Source: Methylobacterium gossipiicola (GTDB lineage: Bacteria > Pseudomonadota > Alphaproteobacteria > Rhizobiales > Beijerinckiaceae). Taken from it: 64,000 bases of DNA. Positions 27,398 through 37,116 of the stretch are shown here, one piece after another (position 1 is the first letter of the stretch; the number at the start of each line of letters is the position of its first letter). A model generated the notes under the pieces. That model saw only the letters and a list, made by a program, of their open reading frames with translations, was not told the origin of the DNA and searched no databases. Position numbers and translations under genes: made by a program. Location of the stretch: assembly GCF_900113485.1 (NCBI RefSeq), contig NZ_FOPM01000016.1, positions 44,720-108,719 on the forward strand, given 5' to 3'.

Positions 27398-28264
27398 ATG
27401 AAGGTCGGATTCATCGGGCTCGGGCAGATGGGCCACGCCATGGCGGCGAACCTGCTCAAGGCCGGTCACGAACTCACCGTGTGGAACCGCTCGGCCGACA
27501 AGGCCGGCGACCTCGTGGCGGCGGGCGCCCGGCTGGCCGCGAGCCCGGCCGAGGCGGCCGAGGACGACGTCGTGATGACCATGCTCGCGGACGATGCCGC
27601 CGTGGAGGCCGTGGTCTACGGCGAGAACGGCATCCTCGGCGCGCCGGCCCTGCACGTCTCGCACAGCACCATCGGGGTGCCCCTGGTAGAGCGGCTGACG
27701 CGGGACCATGCCGCCCGATCCGGGTTCGTGGCGGCCCCCGTCTTCGGCCGCCCCCCCGCCGCGCAGGCGGGCAAGCTGTTCGTGGTGGCCGCCGGGGCGG
27801 ACGAAGCCGTCGAACGCTGCGCGCCCCTGTTCGAGGCCGTCGGCCAGCGCACCTTCCAGGTCGGGACAACGCCCTCGGCCGCGAGCGTGGTGAAGCTCGG
27901 CGGCAACTTCATGATCATGGCCGCCGTCGAGGCGATGGCCGAGGCCATGACCCTGGCGGAAGCCGGGGGCGTCGAGCGCCGCGCCATGCTGGAGGTGCTC
28001 ACCGGCACGATCTTCAACGCGCCGGTCTACAGCCTCTACGGCGAACTCCTGGTCGAGGACCGGTTCCGCCCCGCCGGTTTCGCGGCGCCCTTGGGGCTGA
28101 AGGACATGAACCTCGCCGATGCGGCGGCCACGGCCGCCCGCGTGTCGATGCCGGTGCTGGGTGTCGTGCGCGATCAGCTGCGCGCAGCAATCGCCAACCA
28201 CGGCCCGGACGTCGATTGGGCCGGCATCGCCCTGTCCGTGCGGCAGGCCGCCGGCCGGACCTGA
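27398..28264 (+). CDS. NAD(P)-dependent oxidoreductase, 3-hydroxyisobutyrate dehydrogenase family
   Basis: This 288-residue beta-hydroxyacid dehydrogenase begins at its Rossmann motif MKVGFIGLGQMGHAMAANLL, so the ATG at 27398 is the likely start; the frame remains open further upstream. The substrate-binding stretch FVAAPVFGRPPAAQAGKL and the catalytic Lys region VVKLGGNFMIMAAVEAMAEA are present. Possible substrates include 3-hydroxyisobutyrate, tartronate semialdehyde and succinic semialdehyde; sequence alone does not choose. GAGACGG upstream may be the RBS. An MHS-type transporter follows on the same strand after a long inverted repeat. Confidence 0.92.
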   Translation: MKVGFIGLGQMGHAMAANLLKAGHELTVWNRSADKAGDLVAAGARLAASPAEAAEDDVVMTMLADDAAVEAVVYGENGILGAPALHVSHSTIGVPLVERLTRDHAARSGFVAAPVFGRPPAAQAGKLFVVAAGADEAVERCAPLFEAVGQRTFQVGTTPSAASVVKLGGNFMIMAAVEAMAEAMTLAEAGGVERRAMLEVLTGTIFNAPVYSLYGELLVEDRFRPAGFAAPLGLKDMNLADAAATAARVSMPVLGVVRDQLRAAIANHGPDVDWAGIALSVRQAAGRT

Positions 28265-28295
28265 GCCCGGCTCCGGACACAGGCCCTGGCCGCCT

Positions 28296-28376
28296 GAGTG
28301 TCTCTCACAAAACTCCCGCTGCACCGTCGTCTTGAGAGCGAGAAGCGTCCAGGGACGGGAGTTTTGTGAGGCACTC
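28296..28376. repeat. Long inverted repeat before an MFS gene
   Basis: Arms at 28296-28318 and 28356-28376 are complementary over about 21 bases with a 2-base bulge, separated by 37 bases. The arms include CACAAAACTCCCG and its complement. It sits between the dehydrogenase stop and the MFS start. It could act as a terminator-like hairpin or be a dispersed palindromic element. Confidence 0.8.
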
Positions 28377-28404
28377 TTAAGCAGGCTTCGCTAAAGCGGC
28401 GGCC

Positions 28405-29691
28405 ATGGCCCAGCTGTCCTCGCCCCCGCCCATCCCCGCCGCGCACATCCTCATCGCGAGCTTCGTCGGCACCGCCATCGAGTTCTACGATTTCTACGTC
28501 TACGCCACGGCCGCCGCCCTGGTGATCGGGCCGATCTTCTTTCCGCCCGGCGATCCCGCCGTGCAGACGCTCGCCGCCTTCGCGACCTTCTCCATCGCGT
28601 TCATCGCCCGGCCCCTCGGGGCGGCGTTCTTCGGCCATTTCGGAGACCGCGTCGGGCGCAAAGCCACCCTGGTCGCCTCCCTGATGATCATGGGCCTGTC
28701 GACGGTGCTCATCGGCTGCCTGCCGTCCTATGCCACCGCCGGCTGGTGGGCGCCCTTTGCCCTGTGCGTCCTGCGCTTTGGCCAGGGCGTGGGCTTTGGC
28801 GGCGAATGGGGCGGGGCGGCTCTGCTGGCCGTCGAGAACGCCCCGCCGGGCCGCCGCGCCCTCTACGGCATCTTCCCCCAACTCGGGGCGCCTGTCGGCT
28901 TCATCACGGCCAATCTCGGCTTCCTGGGGCTCGCCCTGGCGCTCAGCCCCGCCGACTTCCAGGCTTGGGGCTGGCGCATCCCGTTCCTCGCCTCCGCGGC
29001 TTTGGTCGGCGTCGGGCTCTATGTCCGCCTCAAGCTCACGGAGACGCCGGTCTTCCGCGCGGCCCTCGAAAAGGTCGCGCCCGAGCGGGTGCCGCTGGCG
29101 ATCATCTTCACGAAGTATATCCGCGCGACCCTGCTCGGCACCTTCGCCATGGTGTCGTGCTACGCGGTGTTCTACCTCTCGACGGTGTTCGCCCTCAGCT
29201 ACGGCGTCTCGACCCTGGGCTTCACCCGGCCGACCTTCCTGCTGTTCGAGTGCGTCGCCGTGCTGTTCATGGGGCTCGGCATCCCCCTCTCGGGCTGGGC
29301 CGCCGACCGTTACGGCCGCCGTCCCGTCCTCCTCTCCGGCCTCGTCTTCACCGCCGCCCTCGGCCTCGCCCTCGGGCCGATGCTCGGCAGCGGGGAGGGC
29401 GGCCTCGTCCTGGGCTTCCTGTGTCTGGGCCTGTTCGCCATGGGCTGGCTGTTCGGCCCCATGGGCGCCCTGCTGCCGGAGCTGTTCCCGACGCGGGTGC
29501 GCTACACCGGGGCGTCGGTGACCTACAACCTCGCGGGGATTCTGGGGGCCTCCGCCGCGCCGTATCTGGCGCAGCGGCTTTCAGAATGGGGCGGTGTGGG
29601 TTGGGTGGGGCTTTATTTGGCTGTGGCCGCTGGGGTTAGTTTTGTTGCTGTGGCGTTGATGGAGGAGACGAAGCAAAATAAAATCATTTGA
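28405..29691 (+). CDS. MFS transporter, metabolite:H+ symporter (MHS) family
   Basis: This 428-residue, twelve-helix transporter resembles ProP/KgtP/ShiA proteins. It shows ASFVGTAIEFYDFYVYATAA at helix 1, GHFGDRVGRKATL between helices 2 and 3, RFGQGVGFGGEWGGAAL at helix 4, and WAADRYGRRPVLL in the second half. Substrate is unknown, probably an organic acid or osmolyte. From about 29590 to the stop the codons shift to T- and TTG-rich choices unlike the rest of the gene, and the last residues (EETKQNKII) lie in AT-rich DNA. The 3' end may have been remodelled when the adjoining retron island arrived. Confidence 0.9.
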   Translation: MAQLSSPPPIPAAHILIASFVGTAIEFYDFYVYATAAALVIGPIFFPPGDPAVQTLAAFATFSIAFIARPLGAAFFGHFGDRVGRKATLVASLMIMGLSTVLIGCLPSYATAGWWAPFALCVLRFGQGVGFGGEWGGAALLAVENAPPGRRALYGIFPQLGAPVGFITANLGFLGLALALSPADFQAWGWRIPFLASAALVGVGLYVRLKLTETPVFRAALEKVAPERVPLAIIFTKYIRATLLGTFAMVSCYAVFYLSTVFALSYGVSTLGFTRPTFLLFECVAVLFMGLGIPLSGWAADRYGRRPVLLSGLVFTAALGLALGPMLGSGEGGLVLGFLCLGLFAMGWLFGPMGALLPELFPTRVRYTGASVTYNLAGILGASAAPYLAQRLSEWGGVGWVGLYLAVAAGVSFVAVALMEETKQNKII

Positions 29692-29852
29692 ATGAACAAA
29701 ATGAAAAATATTATTCAATTAAATGAACTTTCCGGACGGAAGTGGTCATTGTATTTGTATTTTATTTTAGATTTGATGTCGAACGGCAGGGCCGATTTTT
29801 TTGGATATTATCCTCTGCTGTGGGCAATTTATCCGCGCGGCGAAGAGGCCGA
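29692..29852. other. AT-rich leader of the retron island
   Basis: This AT-rich stretch between the MFS stop and the retron promoter differs sharply from the GC-rich surroundings. A 64-codon open frame (29692-29886) crosses it but has no RBS or recognisable domain, so I do not call it a gene. No integrase, transposase end or clear flanking direct repeat was found here. Confidence 0.5.
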
Positions 29853-29881
29853 TGGACAGCTTTTTCGAATCAATTTATTAG
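29853..29881 (+). promoter_or_regulatory. Candidate promoter of the retron msr-msd RNA
   Basis: TGGACA at 29853-29858 and TATTAG at 29876-29881 are separated by 17 bases. A start about seven bases after the second box falls at the first base of the msr-msd outer stem (29888), as expected for retron RNA promoters. This is a prediction from spacing only. Confidence 0.5.
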
Positions 29882-29887
29882 CGTGAC

Positions 29888-30015
29888 AGGCTTGCAGGCA
29901 GATTCGTTGTTATGTTTCGTAACAAGTAATATAAATGGCGGGGGCATCGCCTTCGCGACTCGTGATCCTGGTGACCTTGACTGTCATCCTGCGCATAGAG
30001 AGTGCCTGCAAGCTT
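29888..30015 (+). ncRNA. Retron msr-msd RNA, Ec67-like
   Basis: The outer inverted repeats a1 (29888-29900) and a2 (30003-30015) pair over 13 bases with one G-T wobble. Directly after a1 comes a G (29901), the expected 2'-branching guanosine. The msr part has a hairpin TTGTTA/TAACAA with the 7-base loop TGTTTCG. A second stem, GCGGGGGC/GCCTTCGC with an ATC loop, follows and includes the msd 3' boundary. From memory, E. coli Ec67 RNA shares the GGCAGATT start, a same-size loop hairpin, an ATCGCCT stem and the GAGTGCCTGCA end. By analogy, reverse transcription would begin opposite 30001 and stop near 29937, giving msDNA of about 65 nucleotides. The RT gene starts 3 bases downstream. Confidence 0.88.
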
Positions 30016-30018
30016 ACC

Positions 30019-31746
<1,728 letters not shown>

Positions 31747-31766
31747 AGTGATTAGGTGTATTGCGA

Positions 31767-32183
31767 TCAGGCCAGTTCAATCTTCGGGCATCGATCCATC
31801 ACCACCACGACCCCCTTCGCCTCTGCTCTCGCAGCCGCCGCCTCATCCCGCACTCCTATCTGCATCCAAATAAAGCGCGGCGGCTGGGCCAAGGCCAGCG
31901 CCTCATCCACCACACCCCCCGCCGCGTCAGATGAGCGAAAGATGTCCACCAAATCGACGGGCTCGGGCAGATCGGCGAGCCGCGCCACCACGGTCTGGCC
32001 AAGGAGCGTTCGCCCACTGAGCCCAGGATTGACCGGGATCACGCGAAACCCGCGCGCGAGCAAGAACGCCATGACGTGGTGGCTCGGGCGGGCGGGATTG
32101 GCCGAGGCGCCGACCAGGGCGATGCTCTTCGTCTCGGTGAGCACGCGGCGAATCAGGGCGGGGTCGTAGGAATCGTGGGCCAT
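31767..32183 (-). CDS. CoA-binding domain protein (YccU-like)
   Basis: This 138-residue single Rossmann-like domain of the CoA_binding_2 type has SIALVGASANPARPSHHVM at the nucleotide loop, FRVIPVNPGLSG, and the end motif RFIWMQIGVRDEAAA followed by VVVVMDRCPKIE. The conserved final Cys in DRCPKIE is present. It belongs to the small YccU-type group with no known activity. ATG 32183 was chosen at the domain start; the frame stays open to 33266 through unrelated DNA. It is convergent with the retron gene, with 20 bases between, and marks the return to host GC composition. Confidence 0.9.
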   Translation of the reverse strand: MAHDSYDPALIRRVLTETKSIALVGASANPARPSHHVMAFLLARGFRVIPVNPGLSGRTLLGQTVVARLADLPEPVDLVDIFRSSDAAGGVVDEALALAQPPRFIWMQIGVRDEAAAARAEAKGVVVVMDRCPKIELA

Positions 32184-32225
32184 GCCCGGTTGTCGGGCAG
32201 GGCGGGGCGTGCTGCAAGGGGAGGC

Positions 32226-32657
32226 ATGGCGACATCCGCGATGACCCTCGACGAGACCGTGGCGTTCCTCGATGCGGCGTTCCCGCAGATGCATCACGGC
32301 GGGCGCAGCTATCACCTCGTCGGGGTCGGGCCGTCGCGCGCGACGATACGGATGGACCACCACGCCCGGCACCTGCGCCCCGGCGGCACCGTGTCGGGAC
32401 CGGCCATGATGGCGCTCGCCGATTACGCCCTCTACGCGGCGATTCTCGCGAGCATCGGCCCCGTGGCGCTCGCCGTCACCACCAGTCTGAATTTCAACTT
32501 TTTGCGCAAGCCCGGCCCGACGGGGTTGGTGGCGGAGGCGCGGCTGCTGAAGCTCGGGCGCCGCCTCGCCGTGGGCGAGGTAGCGATCACCGCGCCCGAT
32601 TCGGAGGACCTCGTCTGCCACGCCACGGGGACGTACGCGATCCCGCCGGAGCGATGA
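32226..32657 (+). CDS. PaaI-family thioesterase (hotdog fold)
   Basis: This 143-residue hotdog protein has GGTVSGPAMMALADYALYAAI carrying the central helix and the conserved Asp, and the substrate-edge strand LAVTTSLNFNFLRKPGPTGLVAEARLLKLGRRLAVGEV (quoted in short segments: TTSLNFNFLRKP and KLGRRLAVGEV). ATG 32226 follows GGGGAGG, a strong RBS. Members hydrolyse acyl-CoA thioesters, often aromatic ones; the substrate here is unknown. It is divergent from the CoA-binding protein gene and precedes rplM. Confidence 0.88.
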   Translation: MATSAMTLDETVAFLDAAFPQMHHGGRSYHLVGVGPSRATIRMDHHARHLRPGGTVSGPAMMALADYALYAAILASIGPVALAVTTSLNFNFLRKPGPTGLVAEARLLKLGRRLAVGEVAITAPDSEDLVCHATGTYAIPPER

Positions 32658-32757
32658 GGGGGATGCGCTCAAAATGCGGTATTCCCATACCACTTCGATG
32701 AACTGACTGAAAAAACTGAGGTTTTCGTCGTTCTCGCGTGCCGAACCGCATTCGCCC

Positions 32758-32786
32758 TTGACGGCGGTTCGTTCACCCCCTAGAGA
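32758..32786 (+). promoter_or_regulatory. Candidate housekeeping promoter of rplM-rpsI
   Basis: TTGACG (32758-32763) and TAGAGA (32781-32786) are 17 bases apart and about 70 bases upstream of rplM. This fits the alphaproteobacterial RpoD pattern. Leader length is normal for a ribosomal protein operon. Confidence 0.5.
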
Positions 32787-32855
32787 CCGCCCAACGCCGC
32801 TGCGTCCTCGACGCGGCGGCGCACCCTTTTCCAAGCACAGTATGGACCTCACGGG

Positions 32856-33329
32856 ATGAGCAGCGCGCAAAAGACCTATTCGCTGAAGCCCGCCGATGTC
32901 GACAAGAAGTGGATCATCGTCGATGCGGAGGGCCTGGTCGTCGGCCGGCTCGCCTCCATCATCGCGATGCGCCTGCGTGGCAAGCACAAGGCCGCTTACA
33001 CGCCCCACGTCGATTGCGGCGACAACGTCATCGTCATCAACGCCGAGAAGGTGAAGTTCACCGGCCGCAAGCGCGAGCAGAAGGTGTACTACCACCACAC
33101 CGGTTACCCGGGCGGCATCAAGGAGCGGACCGCGAAGTTCCTCCTCGACGGCCGGTTCCCCGAGCGCGTCGTGGAGAAGGCCGTGGAGCGCATGCTCCCG
33201 CGCGGTCCCCTGTTCCGCCAGATCATGGGCAACCTCCGGGTCTACAAGGGCTCCGAGCATCCCCACACCGCCCAGCAGCCGCAGGCGCTCGACGTCGGCA
33301 GCCTCAACCGCAAGAACGTGAGCGCTTGA
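32856..33329 (+). CDS. rplM: 50S ribosomal protein L13
   Basis: This 157-residue protein is an early-assembly component that binds 23S rRNA. Landmarks are [40 protein letters not shown] (recognised in the segments [16 protein letters not shown] and [19 protein letters not shown]), [16 protein letters not shown] and [11 protein letters not shown]. It is the first gene of the conserved rplM-rpsI operon, with rpsI starting two bases after its stop. The short C-terminal extension is typical of Hyphomicrobiales. Confidence 0.98.
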   Translation: MSSAQKTYSLKPADVDKKWIIVDAEGLVVGRLASIIAMRLRGKHKAAYTPHVDCGDNVIVINAEKVKFTGRKREQKVYYHHTGYPGGIKERTAKFLLDGRFPERVVEKAVERMLPRGPLFRQIMGNLRVYKGSEHPHTAQQPQALDVGSLNRKNVSA

Positions 33330-33331
33330 TC

Positions 33332-33811
33332 ATGGCGACCCTTCAGTCCCTCTCCGACCTCACCCGCGGCAACGTCGAGAACCCCGAGAACGCCGCTCCG
33401 GTGCACGTGCAGAAGCTCGACGCCCAGGGCCGCGCCTACGCCACCGGCAAGCGCAAGGACGCCGTCGCCCGCGTCTGGATCAAGCCCGGCAACGGCACCG
33501 TGGTGGTCAACGGCCGCAGCGTCGAGACCTACTTCGCCCGCCCGGTGCTGCGCATGATCCTGCGCCAGCCCCTGCAGATCGCCAACCGCGTCGACCAGTA
33601 CGACATCACCGTCACGGTGCATGGCGGCGGTCTCTCGGGTCAGGCCGGCGCCGTGCGCCACGGCCTGTCGAAGGCGCTCACCTACTACGAGCCCGAGCTG
33701 CGCACGCCGCTCAAGCGCGAAGGCTTCCTCACCCGCGACAGCCGCGTGGTCGAGCGCAAGAAGTACGGCCGCAAGAAGGCCCGTCGCAGCTTCCAGTTCT
33801 CGAAGCGCTGA
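33332..33811 (+). CDS. rpsI: 30S ribosomal protein S9
   Basis: This protein is 159 residues long, about 30 more than the E. coli protein because of an N-terminal extension ([20 protein letters not shown]) that is common in Hyphomicrobiales. The conserved core shows [37 protein letters not shown] and [15 protein letters not shown]. The C-terminus [11 protein letters not shown] reaches the ribosomal P site. It lies two bases after rplM and ends in a strong terminator. Confidence 0.98.
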   Translation: MATLQSLSDLTRGNVENPENAAPVHVQKLDAQGRAYATGKRKDAVARVWIKPGNGTVVVNGRSVETYFARPVLRMILRQPLQIANRVDQYDITVTVHGGGLSGQAGAVRHGLSKALTYYEPELRTPLKREGFLTRDSRVVERKKYGRKKARRSFQFSKR

Positions 33812-33834
33812 TCGGCCAACACCGATCTATCCAG

Positions 33835-33864
33835 AAGGGCGGCGTCACAGCCGCCCTTTTTTCG
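33835..33864 (+). terminator. Rho-independent terminator of rplM-rpsI
   Basis: A 7-base GC stem (33837-33843 with 33850-33856) is followed by six T. It lies 23 bases after rpsI. Confidence 0.9.
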
Positions 33865-33886
33865 TTCAACGCGGAGACGCTCTCGC

Positions 33887-34138
33887 ATGGCCAAACCCTT
33901 CCGGCGCGTCGGCGCCCCCGTGGCGGGCGCCGTCACCCTGTGCCTGGACGAGGCGGACGGCGCGGTGACCGGCGCGGTCAAGCTCGCCGATGGGGCGCTG
34001 TTCAGCAGCACCGGGACGTTGCCCGTGGGCCAGGCGTTCGGCATCGCCGTGCACGTCGCCAACGAGGGCGGCCTCGAGATCGTGGTGATCGATCCGAAAT
34101 CCGTGTGGAAGCCGTCCTGGGGCGTCCTCGAAGGCTGA
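33887..34138 (+). CDS. Small conserved-type protein, unknown function
   Basis: An 83-residue acidic, Ala/Gly/Val-rich protein starting MAKPFRRVGAPVAGAVTLCLD. It appears mostly beta-strand (VTGAVKLADGALFSSTGTLP, GGLEIVVIDPKSVWKPSWG) with no signal peptide or membrane helix. I do not recognise the family. It lies between the rpsI terminator and the convergent histidine kinase gene (5 bases apart). Codon bias matches the host. Confidence 0.7.
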   Translation: MAKPFRRVGAPVAGAVTLCLDEADGAVTGAVKLADGALFSSTGTLPVGQAFGIAVHVANEGGLEIVVIDPKSVWKPSWGVLEG

Positions 34139-34143
34139 CCCCC

Positions 34144-37116
34144 TTACGGATGCGCGTCCGCGTCCCGCGACAGCAGGCCGTCGATGGTGGAGAACAAGGT
34201 CGTCCAATCGACGGGCTTGGCCACGTGGGCATCCATGCCGGCGGCCCGGCAGCGGTCGATCTCCTCCACCAGGGCGTTGGCCGTGAGCGCCACGATGGGA
34301 AGCCGAGCCCGCCCGGTCTCCGTTTCCGCCTCCCGGATGGCTCGGGTCGCCGCGAGGCCGTCGAGGCCCGGCATCTGCACGTCCATGAGCACGAGGTCGA
34401 AGGGGGCTTGGTCGAGGGAGGCTTGCGCCGCGACGGCGTTCACGGCGCCCTCGCCATCGTCCACCACCGTGACGGTGTGGCCCTTCTGACGTAGCACCGT
34501 GGCGATGATCTCCTGATTGATGGGATTGTCTTCGGCGAGGAGCAGGCGGCGAGCCCGGGGGGCGGGGGCCGTGAGGGCGGTGCGTCCGGGGCGCGCATCC
34601 GTCGTCTGGGCGAGCGGCAGGGGCAGGGTGAACCAGAACGTGGACCCGACCCCGAGGCGGCTGGTGGCGCCGATCTCGCCGCGCATGAGCCGGACGAGGC
34701 GCTTCGAGATGGCGAGGCCGAGGCCGGTGCCGCCGTACTGGCGCGAGATCGAACCGTCGGCTTGGGCGAAGCGCTCGAACAGGTGCGCCATGGCGGAGGG
34801 CGCGATCCCGATGCCCGTATCGATCACCTCGATGGTGACGAGGGGCACGGCGTCGCGATCGCTCCAGCGCGCTCGCAGGGTCACGCTGCCCTGCGCCGTG
34901 AACTTGATGGCGTTGGTGGCGAGGTTCAGCAGTACCTGACGCAGGCGGGTCGGATCGCCGATGAACCAATCGGGCATTCCGGGCGCCACCTCGACCCCGA
35001 TGGCCACGGGCCGTCCCCGCGCCGCCTCGACGGAGAGTTCGCGGCACGCTTCCAGGAGAGCACGAAGGCCGAACGGCACCGCCTCGATGGCGAGCTGGCC
35101 GGCCTCGATCTTCGAGAAGTCGAGGATGTCGTTGACGATGGTGAGGAGTGAGCGCCCCGCTTCCTGGGCGAGGCCGAGGAGGCGGGCCTGCGACACGCTC
35201 AGGGTCGCGTCGCCCATGAGGAGGTCGTGGACCCCGAGCATACCCGTCAGCGGTGTGCGCAGCTCGTGGCTCATATTGGCGAGGAACTCGGCCTTGGCCC
35301 GGGCCCCGGCCTCCGCCGCGAGCTTGGCCCGTTCCAGGTCGATCTCCTGGCGGTGACGCTCCGTCACGTCGCGGATGGCGTGGATGATCTGGACGTCGCC
35401 CTGATCCTCGATGCGCCGGAACGCCGCCTCGACCCAGATGTCGTGGCCGTTCCTGTGCCGCAGGCGATACACCGCCGAGCCCGTCGGGCGCTTTGCCGAG
35501 AGGGCGTGCAGGGTCGCCGACAGGTTGGCGATGTCCTCGGGGTGGACGAGGGTGCGCAGCCCGGCCGCGTTCGCCTCGTCGATGGTGTAGCCGAGCATGG
35601 GGACGACGGCCGGAGAGATGTAGATGTGGCGTCCGCTCGAATCGTCGAGGAGGATGAGGTCCGAGGTATGGTCGGCGAGCAGCCGGTAGCGGGCCTCGCT
35701 GTCCCGCAGGCGGGTCTCGGCCACGCGGCGGTCGGTGATGTCGGTGAGCGTCTGGACGTGGCCCTTGCCGTCGGGCATCGGCAGGGATCGGATCTCGATG
35801 ACGCTGCCGTCCTCGCGGCGCCGTTCCGAGCGCAGGTCCGTGGTCCGGCGCTCGCCGTCGAGGTGCCAATGGGCGGGGTCCTGGATCAGGACACCCCAGG
35901 CCCCCGTGGCGCGGCAATGGCGGCGCACGTCCCGGTACTCGGGCCGCTGGGCGACCATTCCGGCGGGCAGGCGCAGGATCTCCACGGCGCGGTGGTTGGC
36001 GACCGGTACGGTGCCGTCGGCAGCGATCACCATCAGGCCCTGGTCGATGCTCTCCAGGGTCGCTTCGAGGAGGGCCGACTTGTCGGCCAAAGCCCGTTCG
36101 GCCTGCCTCCGGTCGGTGATGTCGGCGAATACGCCGGACAGGGCCGCCCCCCCGGTTTCGTCCGCCATCCGGTGGATTCCACGGGCGAACACGTCGCGGA
36201 TTTCGCCGTCCGGCCGGACGATGCGCAGGCGAAACTCGAAACCTGTCTTCTGCTGGATCGCGCGGGCCATGGCGGCTTCGACGCGGGCCCGGTCGTCGGG
36301 GTGGCAGGCCTGCTTCCCGGCCTCCATCGTCGGCGTGAACGTCGCGGGGTCGAGGCCGTGGATGCGGTAGACGGCATCCGACCACGTCACCCGGGCGGTC
36401 GCGAGATCGATGTGCCAATGGCCGACATGGGCGATCGTCTCGGCGATTCGGAGGAGGCGCATCGCATCGCGGGCCTCGGCCTCGGCGGCGTCGAGGCGGC
36501 TGCGGTCGCTCAGACGCACGCAGATGCGGGTTACGGGTCCCGATGGGATTTCGCGCAGGGGCAGGTAGCGGGCATCGAGGCGGGGCAGGTCCCCGAGTCG
36601 CACACCGCCATCGGCGACCTGAAACGATTCGCCCGTGGCGACGACCCGCGCGAGATGGGGGCGCATCGCCGCCGGGATCTCGGAGGGTCCGATATCCGAA
36701 CCGGCGCCTTGGGGCGCCCCCTCCCGCGATCCCAGGGCGCGGCGCGCGGCGGCGTTCGCCCGCACCATCCGGATCGCCCCCCCGGGGGCGACCGCGAACA
36801 GGATCTGCGGATCGGGCTCCGTCTCGAAAAGGTCGCCGAACAGATGCCGCTCGCGCCCCTCGGCCTCGGTGCGGGAGCGGCTTCGGCGATGGCGGGCGAG
36901 GGCGAGGCCGGCGAGCACGCAGGCGCACAGGACGACGATCAGGGCCGGGATCGCCCGTTCCGTGGTCGCGAAATCGCGCCAACCCGTGGCGATGTCGGCC
37001 GGAAGCGTCTCGGGGAGGCGGGCGATCTGCCAGCCGCCGAGGAGCAGCGCTCCGGCGGCGAGGCTGGCTTCCAGGGCGTACCGGTGAAGGCGCCGGGGGG
37101 CGGGGGGATCAAGCAC
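34144..37116 (-). CDS. Membrane-bound hybrid sensor histidine kinase (multi-PAS, HisKA, HATPase, REC)
   Basis: The 990-residue protein has two N-terminal membrane helices (about residues 15-33 and 54-74). Several PAS domains follow, including the LRIAETIAHVGHWHIDL and DHTSDLILLDDSSGRH regions. A coiled linker leads to the HisKA H-box FLANMSHELRTPLTGML, then the ATP lid with NLATNAIKFTAQG, DTGIGIAPSAMAHLFERFAQ and GGTGLGLAIS. The C-terminal receiver has LLLAEDNPINQEI, phospho-acceptor Asp in LVLMDVQMPGLDG and Lys in HVAKPVD. It belongs to the BarA/TorS-like hybrid class. The stimulus is unknown. The start overlaps the TerC-like gene by 8 bases, so the two may be co-regulated. Confidence 0.93.
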   Translation of the reverse strand: MLDPPAPRRLHRYALEASLAAGALLLGGWQIARLPETLPADIATGWRDFATTERAIPALIVVLCACVLAGLALARHRRSRSRTEAEGRERHLFGDLFETEPDPQILFAVAPGGAIRMVRANAAARRALGSREGAPQGAGSDIGPSEIPAAMRPHLARVVATGESFQVADGGVRLGDLPRLDARYLPLREIPSGPVTRICVRLSDRSRLDAAEAEARDAMRLLRIAETIAHVGHWHIDLATARVTWSDAVYRIHGLDPATFTPTMEAGKQACHPDDRARVEAAMARAIQQKTGFEFRLRIVRPDGEIRDVFARGIHRMADETGGAALSGVFADITDRRQAERALADKSALLEATLESIDQGLMVIAADGTVPVANHRAVEILRLPAGMVAQRPEYRDVRRHCRATGAWGVLIQDPAHWHLDGERRTTDLRSERRREDGSVIEIRSLPMPDGKGHVQTLTDITDRRVAETRLRDSEARYRLLADHTSDLILLDDSSGRHIYISPAVVPMLGYTIDEANAAGLRTLVHPEDIANLSATLHALSAKRPTGSAVYRLRHRNGHDIWVEAAFRRIEDQGDVQIIHAIRDVTERHRQEIDLERAKLAAEAGARAKAEFLANMSHELRTPLTGMLGVHDLLMGDATLSVSQARLLGLAQEAGRSLLTIVNDILDFSKIEAGQLAIEAVPFGLRALLEACRELSVEAARGRPVAIGVEVAPGMPDWFIGDPTRLRQVLLNLATNAIKFTAQGSVTLRARWSDRDAVPLVTIEVIDTGIGIAPSAMAHLFERFAQADGSISRQYGGTGLGLAISKRLVRLMRGEIGATSRLGVGSTFWFTLPLPLAQTTDARPGRTALTAPAPRARRLLLAEDNPINQEIIATVLRQKGHTVTVVDDGEGAVNAVAAQASLDQAPFDLVLMDVQMPGLDGLAATRAIREAETETGRARLPIVALTANALVEEIDRCRAAGMDAHVAKPVDWTTLFSTIDGLLSRDADAHP

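Noticed and set aside
29692..29886. 64-residue open frame before the retron RNA
   Set aside because: No ribosome-binding site, no domain and it overlaps the predicted promoter. AT-rich DNA opens frames by chance.
29935..30018. N-terminal 28-residue extension of the RT open frame
   Set aside because: It is the msd region of the retron RNA read in frame, not coding. Start 30019 or 30034 fits the family length.
32673..32752. Inverted repeat AATGCGGT/ACCGCATT upstream of rplM
   Set aside because: Arms are only 8 bases and 64 bases apart, which is compatible with chance in GC-rich DNA.
31767..33266. 499-residue frame covering the CoA-binding gene and more
   Set aside because: Only the first 417 bases from 31767 encode the CoA-binding domain. 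The rest is antisense to the thioesterase gene, rplM and its upstream region.
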